Made by a program: the position numbers and the translations under genes. From GCA-2688105 sp964499445 (GTDB lineage Bacteria > Chloroflexota > Dehalococcoidia > Dehalococcoidales > GCA-2688105), in the NCBI GenBank assembly GCA_964499445.1, contig CAZCLE010000005.1:1-36035 (forward strand): DNA of 36,035 nt, written 5' to 3'. The notes under the pieces were generated by a model, which worked only from the letters and a program-made list of their open reading frames with translations, was not told where the DNA came from and did no database searches. The first letter of the stretch is position 1. Every line of letters starts with the position of its first letter. Positions 7,237 through 15,209 of this stretch are shown here, in pieces.

Positions 7237-7265
7237 ATTATAGCAATAACCCCATTATTTGTCAA
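7237..7265 (-). promoter_or_regulatory. Consensus sigma-70-type promoter of the DUF134-NifX-MinD operon
   Basis: Read on the minus strand there is a perfect TTGACA (7260-7265), a 17-bp spacer and a perfect TATAAT (7237-7242). It directly precedes the palindrome and the DUF134 gene. Confidence 0.85.
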
Positions 7266-7560
7266 TATCTGTTGCTTTAAGACTAGGAATTAATGCGGAA
7301 ATTATCAGGAAAGGCGAGGATACTCAGGTGCCAAATAGGGATCTGCTATATGGTGAGCTTATAACGTCTGGAGAGAAGTAACCGGGCTAGCTGATATTCA
7401 GGTTACGGGTAAGTTACACCCACCATATGTTAGTGCTACTTCAGTTGAACGCCCCATGTTAAAGTTACTAAGCATAACAATCCGATGAAATATGTAGTCA
7501 GATTTTGAGAGGCAACGATGCCTCTTTCGGTAATAATATAATTATGACGCAATCTGCCCA
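7266..7560. other. Intergenic region with no recognised feature
   Basis: About 295 bp separate the minus-strand DUF134 promoter from the plus-strand riboswitch promoter. I see no convincing frame. One small inverted repeat (GAGGCA/TGCCTC near 7510-7524) sits before an AT-rich stretch and may be a terminator or an upstream regulatory element; nothing else stands out. Confidence 0.4.
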
Positions 7561-7561
7561 C

Positions 7562-7590
7562 TTGACAATAATTTTGAGATATGCTAAAAA
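7562..7590 (+). promoter_or_regulatory. Promoter upstream of glycine riboswitch 1
   Basis: A perfect TTGACA (7562-7567) is followed, after 17 bp, by TAAAAA (7585-7590), about 10 bp before the first conserved riboswitch bases. The other glycine riboswitch at 21150-21178 has the same arrangement (TTGACA, 17 bp, TAAAAT), which supports both. Confidence 0.7.
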
Positions 7591-7600
7591 TTGGCTGTTG

Positions 7601-7774
7601 TGGTAGGAGATACCCTATATAGGGAGCCGAAGGGGAAAAAGGTATAGAGTAAAGACTGTGCCTTGAAACTCTCAGGCAAAAGGACTACCGTAAGCAAAAA
7701 CCTCTGGAGAGACTTCTTTGTGAGGTCACCGAAGGGGCAGCCTGCTAATAGCAGGTAATCTCTCAGGTAGAAGG
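7601..7774 (+). ncRNA. Tandem glycine riboswitch 1 (TRAP operon)
   Basis: Two consecutive glycine aptamers are visible. The first spans about 7601-7690 with GGTAGGAGA, GGGAGCCGAAGGGG and AACTCTCAGGCAAAAGGAC. The second spans about 7700-7774 with CTCTGGAGAGA, GGTCACCGAAGGGGCAG and AATCTCTCAGGTAGAAGGAC. A short linker containing GTAAGCAAAAACC joins them. These are the conserved core elements of the gcvT RNA family. The sequence is closely matched by the minus-strand riboswitch in front of gcvT. Here the element precedes a TRAP transporter gene, which implies glycine-responsive control of uptake. Confidence 0.93.
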
Positions 7775-7814
7775 ACAGAGGGCAAGTTGTAATGAAACTT
7801 GCCCTCTGTCTGTT
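7775..7814 (+). terminator. Terminator-like hairpin of riboswitch 1 expression platform
   Basis: A 14-bp perfect stem (ACAGAGGGCAAGTT, 7775-7788, with its complement 7796-7809) and a 7-nt loop follow the second aptamer directly. The stretch after the stem is CTGTTTGGGGG, a poor U-tract compared with the sister element at 20925-20960, so termination here may be weaker. Confidence 0.65.
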
Positions 7815-7928
7815 TGGGGGAAAGTAGAATTAGGGAAATATTGAGATGGTAGCTCCAGAAGGGGTCAGGTCTTCGAGAGCGCTATGGGGGCTGGAGAATG
7901 TTACTCCTAGGGAAGGAGGTGATAGAAA

Positions 7929-7949
7929 TTGAGCGATAGTAGGCGGTAA
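7929..7949 (+). other. Possible 6-codon leader peptide with strong Shine-Dalgarno
   Basis: AAGGAGGTGAT (7913-7923) is a near-complete complement of the 16S rRNA 3' end. Eight nucleotides after its core comes TTG AGC GAT AGT AGG CGG TAA. It lies between the riboswitch and dctP. It may be a leader peptide, a ribosome standby site, or a relic. Confidence 0.25.
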
Positions 7950-7984
7950 AGGAGCTAGGTAAATCTCATTATAGGAGGTTTTAA

Positions 7985-9079
7985 TTGAAAAGGAAGAAAG
8001 TTTCAATATTAGCTGGTGTTATTTGTTTGGCCTTAATAATCGCAGTTATGCCCTTGGTGGGTGCCTGCACTGCTGAAGAGGCACCAGCACCGTCACCGAC
8101 ACCAACGCCAGAGCCCGCTGAAGAGGTGTACGAGTGGCGGATGCAGTGCCACTGGCCTGCCGGGGTACAATATTACACGGATGTCTTCCTTCAGTTCGTC
8201 AATGATGTCGAAAAAGCCAGCGGTGGGCGAATTGATATTGAGCCATTCGCTCCTGATACCATTGTACCAACTGCGGACATGTTTGAGGCTGTGGGTAATG
8301 GGGTATTTGAGATAGCCTGGGGCTTTCCAGCGTATTGGATGGGTAAGTGTCCCGCGGCGGCATTTATCAATGGTCAGATGTACACCTGGGAGAGTGTCGA
8401 GGAAGACTACTACTATTTCTACACGATGGGGGCGATAGAGCCAGCGAGGGCAGCTTATGCCCAATTCAACAATTACCTTATTTCCCCGGTGACTTGCGGT
8501 AATGGCCATGTTCTTTGGTCCCAGAAGCCAGTTAGGACATTAGACGACCTTAAGGGACTGAAAATAAGGACTGCGGGGATACTCGGAGATGTACTGTCGA
8601 GAGCAGGAGCGGCCCCGGTTTTCTTTCCGGCAGCGGAGCTGATGCCAGCTCTGGAACAGGGTGTCGTTGAGGCCACCCACTGGGGCGGCACCGCAGCCGG
8701 CTGGGAGATGCACTTCCAAGAGGTTACTGACTATATAATTATGCCTCGGCTATGTGGGGTTACCAATTGTGAAATTTTTATGAACTTAGACTTGTGGAAT
8801 TCGCTGCCTGATGACCTCCAACAGCTTTTGCAGGACGAGGCAATCGCCACCATGCTCAAAAGCGAGAGCTGGTTTGAATATTGGGATGCTTTTTGTGAGA
8901 AAAGATTTATAGACGAGTATGGCGGCGAGGTTCTCTGGATGGATGATGCAAGCGTGGACAAACTGCGAGGATACTCCCTGGAAGTGATGAGAGAATGGGG
9001 TGAGAAAGATGAGTACGCCCGTGAGATGGAGGAAATAATGGAAGAATTCCTTGAGATGACGGGTCGCATGCCAAAGTGA
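7985..9079 (+). CDS. dctP: TRAP transporter substrate-binding lipoprotein (DctP family)
   Basis: This is the extracytoplasmic solute receptor of a TRAP transporter, 364 residues. The N terminus is a lipoprotein signal: charged MKRKK, a hydrophobic core and a lipobox LVGAC with Cys28. A Thr/Pro/Glu linker (CTAEEAPAPSPTPTPEP) follows. The mature part has the DctP-type pattern, including LKGLKIRTAG with Arg195 at the position that usually pairs with a substrate carboxylate, and then AAELMPALEQGVVEATHWGG. The start is TTG at 7985 with AGGAGG ending 6 nt upstream. The gene follows a glycine riboswitch. TRAP receptors bind organic acids of many kinds, so glycine itself is not implied as substrate; a carboxylate such as an N-acyl amino acid fits the downstream amidohydrolase. 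Confidence 0.93.
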   Translation: MKRKKVSILAGVICLALIIAVMPLVGACTAEEAPAPSPTPTPEPAEEVYEWRMQCHWPAGVQYYTDVFLQFVNDVEKASGGRIDIEPFAPDTIVPTADMFEAVGNGVFEIAWGFPAYWMGKCPAAAFINGQMYTWESVEEDYYYFYTMGAIEPARAAYAQFNNYLISPVTCGNGHVLWSQKPVRTLDDLKGLKIRTAGILGDVLSRAGAAPVFFPAAELMPALEQGVVEATHWGGTAAGWEMHFQEVTDYIIMPRLCGVTNCEIFMNLDLWNSLPDDLQQLLQDEAIATMLKSESWFEYWDAFCEKRFIDEYGGEVLWMDDASVDKLRGYSLEVMREWGEKDEYAREMEEIMEEFLEMTGRMPK

Positions 9080-9444
9080 TAGGCAATACAAGAGCGAAAT
9101 AGAAGCGGGGCCAGTTCTTCAATAGGGGAGGGAATAGGTACTTCTATGTCCGGGAGCAAGCTGTAACCAGTGTTCTAGTGATTAAAATTTTCAGCAAGCT
9201 GAGGGCCGCAACCTTGTGCGCTGCTCATGAGGCGCGTTGGTAAGAAGAATACCCTGTTGACAAAAGGTTGGGACCGGTATCCAGCAGGATAGAGTTCTGG
9301 CAAAAGTAATGGAGTAACTTGATACAGGGCTGAGCTATGAGAACTGGCCCGGCGCGTTAATTGCTGTGGGTTTTCGCGTTTTTTGAAGCGCGAAAGTCTT
9401 CAAAGTGTAAATATAATATTCAAGCAGAGGAAGAGGTTAAGCGC
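9080..9444 (+). other. 365-bp gap inside the TRAP operon bounded by an 11-bp inverted repeat
   Basis: No convincing gene lies between dctP and dctQ. GGGCCAGTTCT (9108-9118) is matched by its exact complement AGAACTGGCCC (9340-9350), enclosing about 220 nt. Inside are a GCGC-closed hairpin (near 9218-9237) and two copies of AGCAAGCTG. A second hairpin, TTTCGCG/CGCGAAA (9372-9395), lies just before dctQ. The region could fold into a structured RNA, be an mRNA-processing element, or be the relic of a small inverted-repeat element. Confidence 0.45.
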
Positions 9445-9945
9445 TTGTTCACCAAGATGCTGGATGTTATAGATGCTATAAACGAGAAGGCGGGGCGTGG
9501 TATAAGTTTTCTAATTTACCCCGGCCTTCTTATTATCGTCATTGAGGTCATCTTAAGATATGGATTTGACAACCCTACGGTATGGGCCCACGGATATTCT
9601 CAGCGCATCTTTGCTGTTTATTTCATACTTATAGGAGCTTATACTCTCCTATATAAGGGCCACGTCCGAATGGACCTGATCTATAGTCGCCTTTCCTTGA
9701 GGGGAAGATTGTTTCTGGACTTGTTGGGCACAGTGCTACTTGTTGCATGGTGTGTTGTATTGTTATGGAAGGGCAGCCTCTTCTTCTGGTTGTCGTTTAC
9801 TATACGTGAGGTGGACGAGGCGGTTCTGGGTCATCCAGTCTATCCGGTAAAATTCTTTATTCCTGTCGGAGTGTTTTTCCTTATCCTTCAGTGGCTAGGA
9901 AACCTATCCCGCACTATTGCTGCCGTCCGCAAGGGGGAGAGATGA
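9445..9945 (+). CDS. dctQ: TRAP transporter small permease (DctQ family)
   Basis: This is the four-helix small membrane subunit, about 166 residues. It has the typical early segment DVIDAINEKAGRGISFLIYPGLLIIVIEVILRYGFDNPTVWAHGYSQ, then a second to fourth membrane segment ending near VGVFFLILQWLGNLSRTI. The open frame extends upstream to a TTG at 9361, but that stretch crosses a hairpin and lacks a ribosome-binding site. I therefore favour TTG at 9445, about 8 nt after GAAGAGG; ATG at 9457 is the alternative. The stop overlaps the ATG of dctM (ATGA), as expected for subunits that form one complex. Confidence 0.88.
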   Translation: MFTKMLDVIDAINEKAGRGISFLIYPGLLIIVIEVILRYGFDNPTVWAHGYSQRIFAVYFILIGAYTLLYKGHVRMDLIYSRLSLRGRLFLDLLGTVLLVAWCVVLLWKGSLFFWLSFTIREVDEAVLGHPVYPVKFFIPVGVFFLILQWLGNLSRTIAAVRKGER

Positions 9946-11249
9946 CTACTGGGGTCTGGCTGACGGTGGGGATGTTCGGTGGATTGCTGGTAGCTATTTT
10001 CGCCGGAGTGCCGCTTGGGTTCGCTCTGGGAGGCATTGCCGTTATTACTGCTCTAGCTATGTGGGGTATCACTGGTGCTACGCCGGCTGTGTATGCCATC
10101 TTTAACTACATGTGGATGGTAGTCTTAATAGCTGTTCCGCTTTTTGTCTTTATGGGGGTAGCATTGCAACGGTCAGCCATAAGTGAAGAACTGTTTGATG
10201 CCTTTCTTAATTGGTTTGGCCGTCTGAGAGGTGGATTAGCAGTCGTAAGCTGTTGGATGGCGGCTGTTCTTTCCGCGATGGTGGGTAACTGTGCCGGGTC
10301 TACTGTTACCACAGGTATTGTAGCTTTACCTGCCATGAAGAAGCTTAACTACTCGGACACTTTGAGATTCGGCTCTGTAGGAGCCGCTGGCTCAATGGGG
10401 ATTCTTATTCCTCCTAGTATACCACTAATTCTCATTGGCATGGCATCAGGAGTATCAATACCGAAATTATTTGCTGGTGGCATGACTGCTGGCCTCTTTG
10501 TTGTAGTCATTTTAACTATTTACATACTATTGGTGGCGTGGATTAGGCCAAAAGCAGGTCCTGGTGTTGCCAAGACAGTCAGTTTTAAAGAGAAAATCGG
10601 CTACTTGAGAGTGGTAATCTTGCCTTTATTTATCGTTGTGGCAGTTTTGGGGACTATATTTGGCGGCATAGCTACTCCTACCGAGGCGGCGGCAGCAGGT
10701 GCTTTTGCTGTCGGCATATCTGTGGCTATCCGCCGGCGATTTACTTGGGAGTTCCTCAAGAATACGACACGCGACACTGCGGTTCTCACCGGCATGATAC
10801 TATGGATTACGTTTGGCTCTGCCACTTTTGTCACTGTTTACGCTGGTGGCGGAGGCGGAGCCTTTGTGTATAATCTCTTGCTCGGGCTTGAGGTCAATCG
10901 GTGGGTCATTTTCGCCATAGTGCAGGCCATGGTTCTCTTTTTGGGAATGTTCGTAGACCCTGTAGGAATTATTCTCATCTGTGTTCCCATCTTTTTCCCT
11001 GTAATGGAGGCTCTAGGGTTTGACCTGGTCTGGTTCTCTATAATTTTCACCCTCAATTTGTGTATAGGCATGATAACCCCTCCTTTTGGATATAATCTCT
11101 ATTATATAAAAACACTTTCTCCTGAGACAAATATAGGTCGAATTTTCAGGAGCATGTTACCTTTCATAGTCCTGATGGTCTTGGCTATGTTGGTCATAAC
11201 ACTGGTTCCAGAAATAGCTTTGTGGCTTCCATCAGTACTAGCAAAATAA
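9942..11249 (+). CDS. dctM: TRAP transporter large permease (DctM family)
   Basis: The 435-residue protein is the multi-helix transport subunit. Diagnostic stretches are FMGVALQRSAISEELFD, GNCAGSTVTTGIVALPAMKK, GSMGILIPPSIPLILIGMASG (the DctM hallmark) and GGIATPTEAAAAGAFAVG. The C-terminal part has LGMFVDPVGIILICVPIFFPV and GMITPPFGYNLYY. About 11-12 hydrophobic segments are visible. The frame is open upstream, but the ATG at 9942 overlaps the dctQ stop and follows a GGGGGAG sequence, so it is the natural start. Together with dctP and dctQ it makes a complete Na+- or H+-coupled secondary importer. Confidence 0.94.
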   Translation: MTTGVWLTVGMFGGLLVAIFAGVPLGFALGGIAVITALAMWGITGATPAVYAIFNYMWMVVLIAVPLFVFMGVALQRSAISEELFDAFLNWFGRLRGGLAVVSCWMAAVLSAMVGNCAGSTVTTGIVALPAMKKLNYSDTLRFGSVGAAGSMGILIPPSIPLILIGMASGVSIPKLFAGGMTAGLFVVVILTIYILLVAWIRPKAGPGVAKTVSFKEKIGYLRVVILPLFIVVAVLGTIFGGIATPTEAAAAGAFAVGISVAIRRRFTWEFLKNTTRDTAVLTGMILWITFGSATFVTVYAGGGGGAFVYNLLLGLEVNRWVIFAIVQAMVLFLGMFVDPVGIILICVPIFFPVMEALGFDLVWFSIIFTLNLCIGMITPPFGYNLYYIKTLSPETNIGRIFRSMLPFIVLMVLAMLVITLVPEIALWLPSVLAK

Positions 11250-11359
11250 GGCTATGCACTTGACTCCCCAAAAGGATGCCTTCAAGCGCTCTATAGGACT
11301 GGCCAAACAGTGGGGACTTTACCGCGGTGGTATCTATAGTTTGAGAGAAAGGAGGAAGC

Positions 11360-12193
11360 ATGGAAATTAAAATAACAACCTTGAGCGAGAACACGGCAAA
11401 TATTGGCTTTATTGGTGAATGGGGATTGAGTATCTTAATAGAGGCCGATGGATTGCGGATTCTCTTTGATACCGGGGCCAGCTTCACAGCAGTTTATAAC
11501 GCCCAACTTTTGGGGATTGATTTTTCTAGCGTCGACAAGATTGTGCTGAGCCACGGGCACTGGGACCATACCGGAGGGCTGGTCAATGTCTTGAGAAGAA
11601 GAGGTGAAGGGGTGGATATCATTGGGCATCCTGACATCTGGGCGGCCAAATATACTCAGGGAGAGAAGTACGGCGAGAGATATATCGGCATACCGTTCAA
11701 TAGGGAGCAATTGGAGGGACTGGGTGCGCACTTCCTCTTAACAAAAGAGCCCGTATGGATAACTGACAATATCGTAACCAGCGGCGAGATACCTATGGTG
11801 ACCGAGTATGAAGACATCGACTCTTATCTCTACGTCAAGGAAAATGGGGTCTTTAAGCCGGACCCCCTCGCTGATGACCTGGCCATAGCCATCAATACCG
11901 AACTTGGCTTGATAATCATCTTAGGTTGCTGTCATCGGGGGATAATCAACACCATACACCATTTCCGAGAAATCACTAGACAGAATCAAGTTAACTGTGT
12001 CATCGGCGGGACTCATCTTATGGACGCTTCACCTGAACGGCTGGCAAAAACTGTAACTGACCTTAAACAGTTCGGAGTTCAGCGGTTGGGTGCCTCCCAC
12101 TGCACCGGCTTCGAGGCATCTTCCCGGATGGCTCAGGAGTTTCCTGATATGTTCTTTCTCAATAATGCCGGCACCCGGTTGAGCTTACCTTGA
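11360..12193 (+). CDS. MBL-fold metallohydrolase (COG1237-type, dihydropterin/RFA-P synthase-like)
   Basis: The 277-residue protein has the metallo-beta-lactamase fold with the metal motif HGHWDH (65-70) in SHGHWDHTGG. It begins MEIKITTLSENTANIGF, continues ILFDTGAS (35-41), and has IILGCCHRGIINTIHH and CVIGGTHLMDAS later. That pattern matches the family often named after 7,8-dihydropterin-6-methyl-4-(ribofuranosyl)aminobenzene phosphate synthase; most members are uncharacterised hydrolases. It lies 110 bp after dctM and 93 bp before the M20 gene, all on one strand. AGGAGG sits about 4-5 nt before the ATG. A role in processing the imported substrate is inference from context. Confidence 0.88.
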   Translation: MEIKITTLSENTANIGFIGEWGLSILIEADGLRILFDTGASFTAVYNAQLLGIDFSSVDKIVLSHGHWDHTGGLVNVLRRRGEGVDIIGHPDIWAAKYTQGEKYGERYIGIPFNREQLEGLGAHFLLTKEPVWITDNIVTSGEIPMVTEYEDIDSYLYVKENGVFKPDPLADDLAIAINTELGLIIILGCCHRGIINTIHHFREITRQNQVNCVIGGTHLMDASPERLAKTVTDLKQFGVQRLGASHCTGFEASSRMAQEFPDMFFLNNAGTRLSLP

Positions 12194-12286
12194 AGAGGAT
12201 GAAATTAGATTACGGGTGTGATAGAAAGCAGTAGGAACTCAGGAGGTATTCCTGTGAGGGAAGTCCAAAACCGAAAGGAGGTTGAA

Positions 12287-13480
12287 ATGGCTTCTACTCA
12301 ACAGTTGGAAAAGCTTAAGAAACAGATTCAGGATGATGTGGATGCCCGTCGGCCGGAGCTTATAGCTCTAAGTCTTAAGATTCATGCTAACCCTGAGCTT
12401 GCCTGGGAGGAGGTGAAGGCTTCGGGCTGGCTAACCGAGTATTTGGAGAAAAACAGTTTCAGAGTGGAAAGAGGTATTTGTGATTTACCTACGGCCTTCA
12501 TGGCACGCTACGGGCAGGGAAAGCCCGTCATCGCCATCATGGCTGAATATGACGCTTTGCCTGACATCGGTCACGGCTGTGGCCATAACATTATAGGAAC
12601 TTCTGCTGTTGGGGCAGCGGTGGCGGCTAAATTCGCTGTTGAACAGAGCGGTGGCACAATTCTAGCAATAGGCACTCCAGCTGAGGAACAATTGGGAGGC
12701 AAAGTGATTATGGCGAAAAAAGGTGCCTTTAGTGGAATCGACACGGCTATGATGGTACATCCTAGAGGGCAAGACAATCCCGTGGGAGCTCGAATGCTAG
12801 CAGCGGTAACTCTTGAGGTCGAGTTCTGGGGCAAAACATCCCACGCTGCCGCCGCTCCGTGGGACAGCATCAGCGCCTTAGAAGCGCTAATCTTGGCTAT
12901 CAACAACATCAATGCTCTGCGATTCCACATGAGGGATATAAGCCGTGTCGCTGGCGTTATCACCGATGGTGGCAAAGTTCCCAATGTTGTGCCTGCCCAT
13001 TCTGCAGGAAGTTTCATGATTCGTGCTACTGACGACAAGTCCCTTGATGAACTGTGTGAAAGGGTACTGGATTGCTTTAAGGCAGCAGCCCTGTCCACGG
13101 GAGCCAGTCTGGATTATCGCTGGGGACTGAAATGCTCGACAATGCTTAATAACCTGGCTCTTGCTCAGCTTTGGACTAATAACATGCAGACACTGGGCCG
13201 CCGGGTTGATGAGATTATAGATATTCATGCCAGCACCGATATGGGTAATGTCAGTCATCTTGTGCCTAGCATACACCCCTGGATAGCCATATCCTCGGAA
13301 CCACTAGGCGTACACACCCCTGAATTTGCTGCCGCAGCCTCGGGTGATGCGGCGAACGAGGCACTAATCGACGGTGTCAAGGCTCTAGCTATGACTGCCG
13401 CCGACATACTTACTCAACCCGACATCTTGTTGCGAATCAAGGAGGAATTTCAGCGAACAAGCAACCGGCAGGAGGGATAG
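12287..13480 (+). CDS. M20-family amidohydrolase (AbgB / N-acyl amino acid hydrolase-like)
   Basis: The 397-residue protein is an M20 zinc-dependent amidohydrolase. Metal-site motifs are MAEYDALPDIGHGCGHN (Cys98, His100), IGTPAEEQLGGK (Glu133/134) and MVHP (His158); HTPEFAAAASGDAANEA lies near the C terminus. The dimerisation domain lies between (WGKTSHAAAAPWDSISALEA). It resembles the subgroup that includes p-aminobenzoyl-glutamate hydrolase subunit B and aminoacylases, which release an amino acid from an amide. I place the start at ATG 12287 because AAAGGAGG lies 6 nt upstream; the frame is open to a GTG at 12218 with no comparable site. It is the last gene of the riboswitch-TRAP operon, so it probably acts on the imported compound. 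Confidence 0.9.
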   Translation: MASTQQLEKLKKQIQDDVDARRPELIALSLKIHANPELAWEEVKASGWLTEYLEKNSFRVERGICDLPTAFMARYGQGKPVIAIMAEYDALPDIGHGCGHNIIGTSAVGAAVAAKFAVEQSGGTILAIGTPAEEQLGGKVIMAKKGAFSGIDTAMMVHPRGQDNPVGARMLAAVTLEVEFWGKTSHAAAAPWDSISALEALILAINNINALRFHMRDISRVAGVITDGGKVPNVVPAHSAGSFMIRATDDKSLDELCERVLDCFKAAALSTGASLDYRWGLKCSTMLNNLALAQLWTNNMQTLGRRVDEIIDIHASTDMGNVSHLVPSIHPWIAISSEPLGVHTPEFAAAASGDAANEALIDGVKALAMTAADILTQPDILLRIKEEFQRTSNRQEG

Positions 13481-13524
13481 ATGACGATGACTTGGCAATC
13501 CGGTTCCGCACCGCGGTAATTACC

Positions 13525-13556
13525 GAAGGGTTACCGAACTCGGTGATAATCCCTTC
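13525..13556. terminator. Hairpin between the convergent M20 and lipA genes
   Basis: GAAGGG (13525-13530) pairs with CCCTTC (13551-13556), and an inner CCGA/TCGG stem continues it. There is no U-tract on either side, so it may be a processing or rho-assisted end. It lies between two convergent operons. Confidence 0.4.
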
Positions 13557-13649
13557 CTGCTCCAGAGACCATTACCTGAGCCTGTTCTCAGAGGGATTAT
13601 CAGTTATCCTTTTGGCTTGAAATCTCTGATAAAAATAGTGTGCATGCCA

Positions 13650-14525
13650 CTACCCAACTTTTTTAGCTGTTGCGAGATACATCTCAGCAGCGTGAAAGGA
13701 ACTACGTACCAAGGGACCGGAAAAAACAAAGGCGAACCCCGTTTCTCTCCCTATATTTTGATATTCTTCAAACTCTTTAAGGGGGATGTATCTGACTAGT
13801 TTGTAGTGCCTTAGTGAAGGCTGCAGATACTGACCTATCGTCAGAATGTCACATCCGGCCTGCCTGAGGTCGGCCATTACTTCAATGACTTCCTGCCGGG
13901 ATTCACCTAATCCCAACATGAGCCCAGATTTGGTCAAGAGCTCACCGTTGAGCAGTTTAGCTTGTTTCAAAAGCTCAAGTGACCGCTGATATTTTGCCTG
14001 AGGACGAACCTCAGGATAAAGTCGTGGTACCGTCTCCACATTGTGATTAAGAACTGTCGGAGAGGCATCTGTAACAGTCTGCAACGCAGAGAGAGCGCCT
14101 CTGAAATCGGGAATTAGAACTTCAACTGAAATCTCGGCATTATAACTTCGTATAGCTTCAATGGTCTGGGCAAAGTGCGAAGCACCACCGTCAGGAAGGT
14201 CATCCCTGGTTACAGACGTAATAACCACGTACCGAAGCCCCAATTTGCTGACCGCCTCCACAATATGCTCTGGCTCCTGAGGGTCAGGCGGCAGAGGCTT
14301 CCCCTTTTTTACTGCGCAAAACGTACAATTTCTAGTGCAAATATCACCCAGTAACATGAAGGTGGCGGTACCTTCAGCAAAGCATTCTGTCCGATTGGGA
14401 CACTGTGCGCTTTCACAAACGGTATGTAGCTTGAGAGCACGAGTGAGCTTCCTCATCGGGGCTAAGACAGTCGGGTCTAGGGGGCTTAGCCTTAGCCACT
14501 CAGGTCGTCTAGTGTAGCCAGCCAA
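13650..14525 (-). CDS. lipA: Lipoyl synthase
   Basis: The 291-residue radical SAM enzyme inserts two sulfurs into protein-bound octanoate. The auxiliary-cluster cysteines are in CESAQCPNRTEC (37, 42, 48). The SAM-cluster motif CTRNCTFC supplies Cys63, 67 and 70. The C-terminal RSSFHA motif, which gives the serine ligand of the auxiliary cluster, is present. The start is TTG at 14525, with AAGGAG 7 nt upstream. The gene overlaps the lipB end by 34 bp and is the last gene of the glycine cleavage operon. It supplies the lipoyl arm of GcvH, the only lipoylated protein visible here. Confidence 0.96.
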   Translation of the reverse strand: MAGYTRRPEWLRLSPLDPTVLAPMRKLTRALKLHTVCESAQCPNRTECFAEGTATFMLLGDICTRNCTFCAVKKGKPLPPDPQEPEHIVEAVSKLGLRYVVITSVTRDDLPDGGASHFAQTIEAIRSYNAEISVEVLIPDFRGALSALQTVTDASPTVLNHNVETVPRLYPEVRPQAKYQRSLELLKQAKLLNGELLTKSGLMLGLGESRQEVIEVMADLRQAGCDILTIGQYLQPSLRHYKLVRYIPLKEFEEYQNIGRETGFAFVFSGPLVRSSFHAAEMYLATAKKVG

Positions 14526-15199
14526 TTGTCATCTCCTTGCTCACATTTTAATCCGAGTATTTCCGAGAACGAATCAAGTAAGTTCCCTATAACGGTCTCG
14601 ACTTCTACAGGGTGCCCCAGTAATTTTGAGATTGAGGTCATTACTTCACCCTTGATGCCACAGGCGTTTATGTAGCTAAAATACCGCAGGTTGTTACTTA
14701 CATTCAGAGCAAAGCCGTGCATAGTAATGTAGTGGCTGACATGTATACCTACTGAACAAACTTTCTTCTCACCGACCCAGACACCGGGGTAATTTGCCAC
14801 CCGCTGGCTCTGGATACCAAGACCAAGCAGGAGCTTGATGATAACGGCTTCCAGCTTCCAGATATATTCGCGCACACCAAGCCCGTTTTCCTTAAGGTTA
14901 AGAATGGGATAGCCAATAAGCTGTCCCAGCCCATGATAGGTGATGCCACCTCCCCGGTTGGTATGAAAGACGGCTATTTCCTCTTGAGCAAGGGTCTCCG
15001 GGGTAGCAATTATGTCTTCTTCTCCCCTAAATCGCCCTATTGTAAAAACTGACGGATGCTGTAGAAGCAGTAATACATCAGGAACGCTACCTTCAGCTCT
15101 CGCTTGCACTAATCTTCGTTGTAGCTTTAAGGCACGCTCGTATGGCATTACTCCTAGGTAAACAGCAGTACACGTTTTTTTACTCGTGGTAATAGTCAT
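14492..15199 (-). CDS. lipB: Lipoyl(octanoyl) transferase
   Basis: The 235-residue enzyme transfers octanoate from acyl carrier protein to the lipoyl domain, the step before LipA. Family motifs are LLLLQHPSVFTIGR, NRGGGITYHGLGQLIGYPIL and KVCSVGIHVSHYITMHGFALNV. The catalytic lysine is in EKKVCSVG and the catalytic cysteine in INACGIKG. The open frame extends further upstream into lpdA. I place the start at ATG 15199, 10 nt after the lpdA stop and in front of the first conserved stretch (TAVYLGVMPYERAL). Only a weak AGGG is seen before it, so coupling to lpdA translation is likely. Confidence 0.94.
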   Translation of the reverse strand: MTITTSKKTCTAVYLGVMPYERALKLQRRLVQARAEGSVPDVLLLLQHPSVFTIGRFRGEEDIIATPETLAQEEIAVFHTNRGGGITYHGLGQLIGYPILNLKENGLGVREYIWKLEAVIIKLLLGLGIQSQRVANYPGVWVGEKKVCSVGIHVSHYITMHGFALNVSNNLRYFSYINACGIKGEVMTSISKLLGHPVEVETVIGNLLDSFSEILGLKCEQGDDNWLATLDDLSG

Positions 15200-15209
15200 C
15201 AGTAAAGCC

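Noticed and set aside
7985..8051. A transporter for free glycine as the direct meaning of the riboswitch
   Set aside because: TRAP receptors usually bind organic acids through a conserved arginine, which is present; the switch tells what is sensed, not what is carried.
9361..9444. Extending dctQ upstream to the TTG at 9361
   Set aside because: The added stretch crosses a TTTCGCG/CGCGAAA hairpin, lacks a ribosome-binding site and does not look like DctQ.
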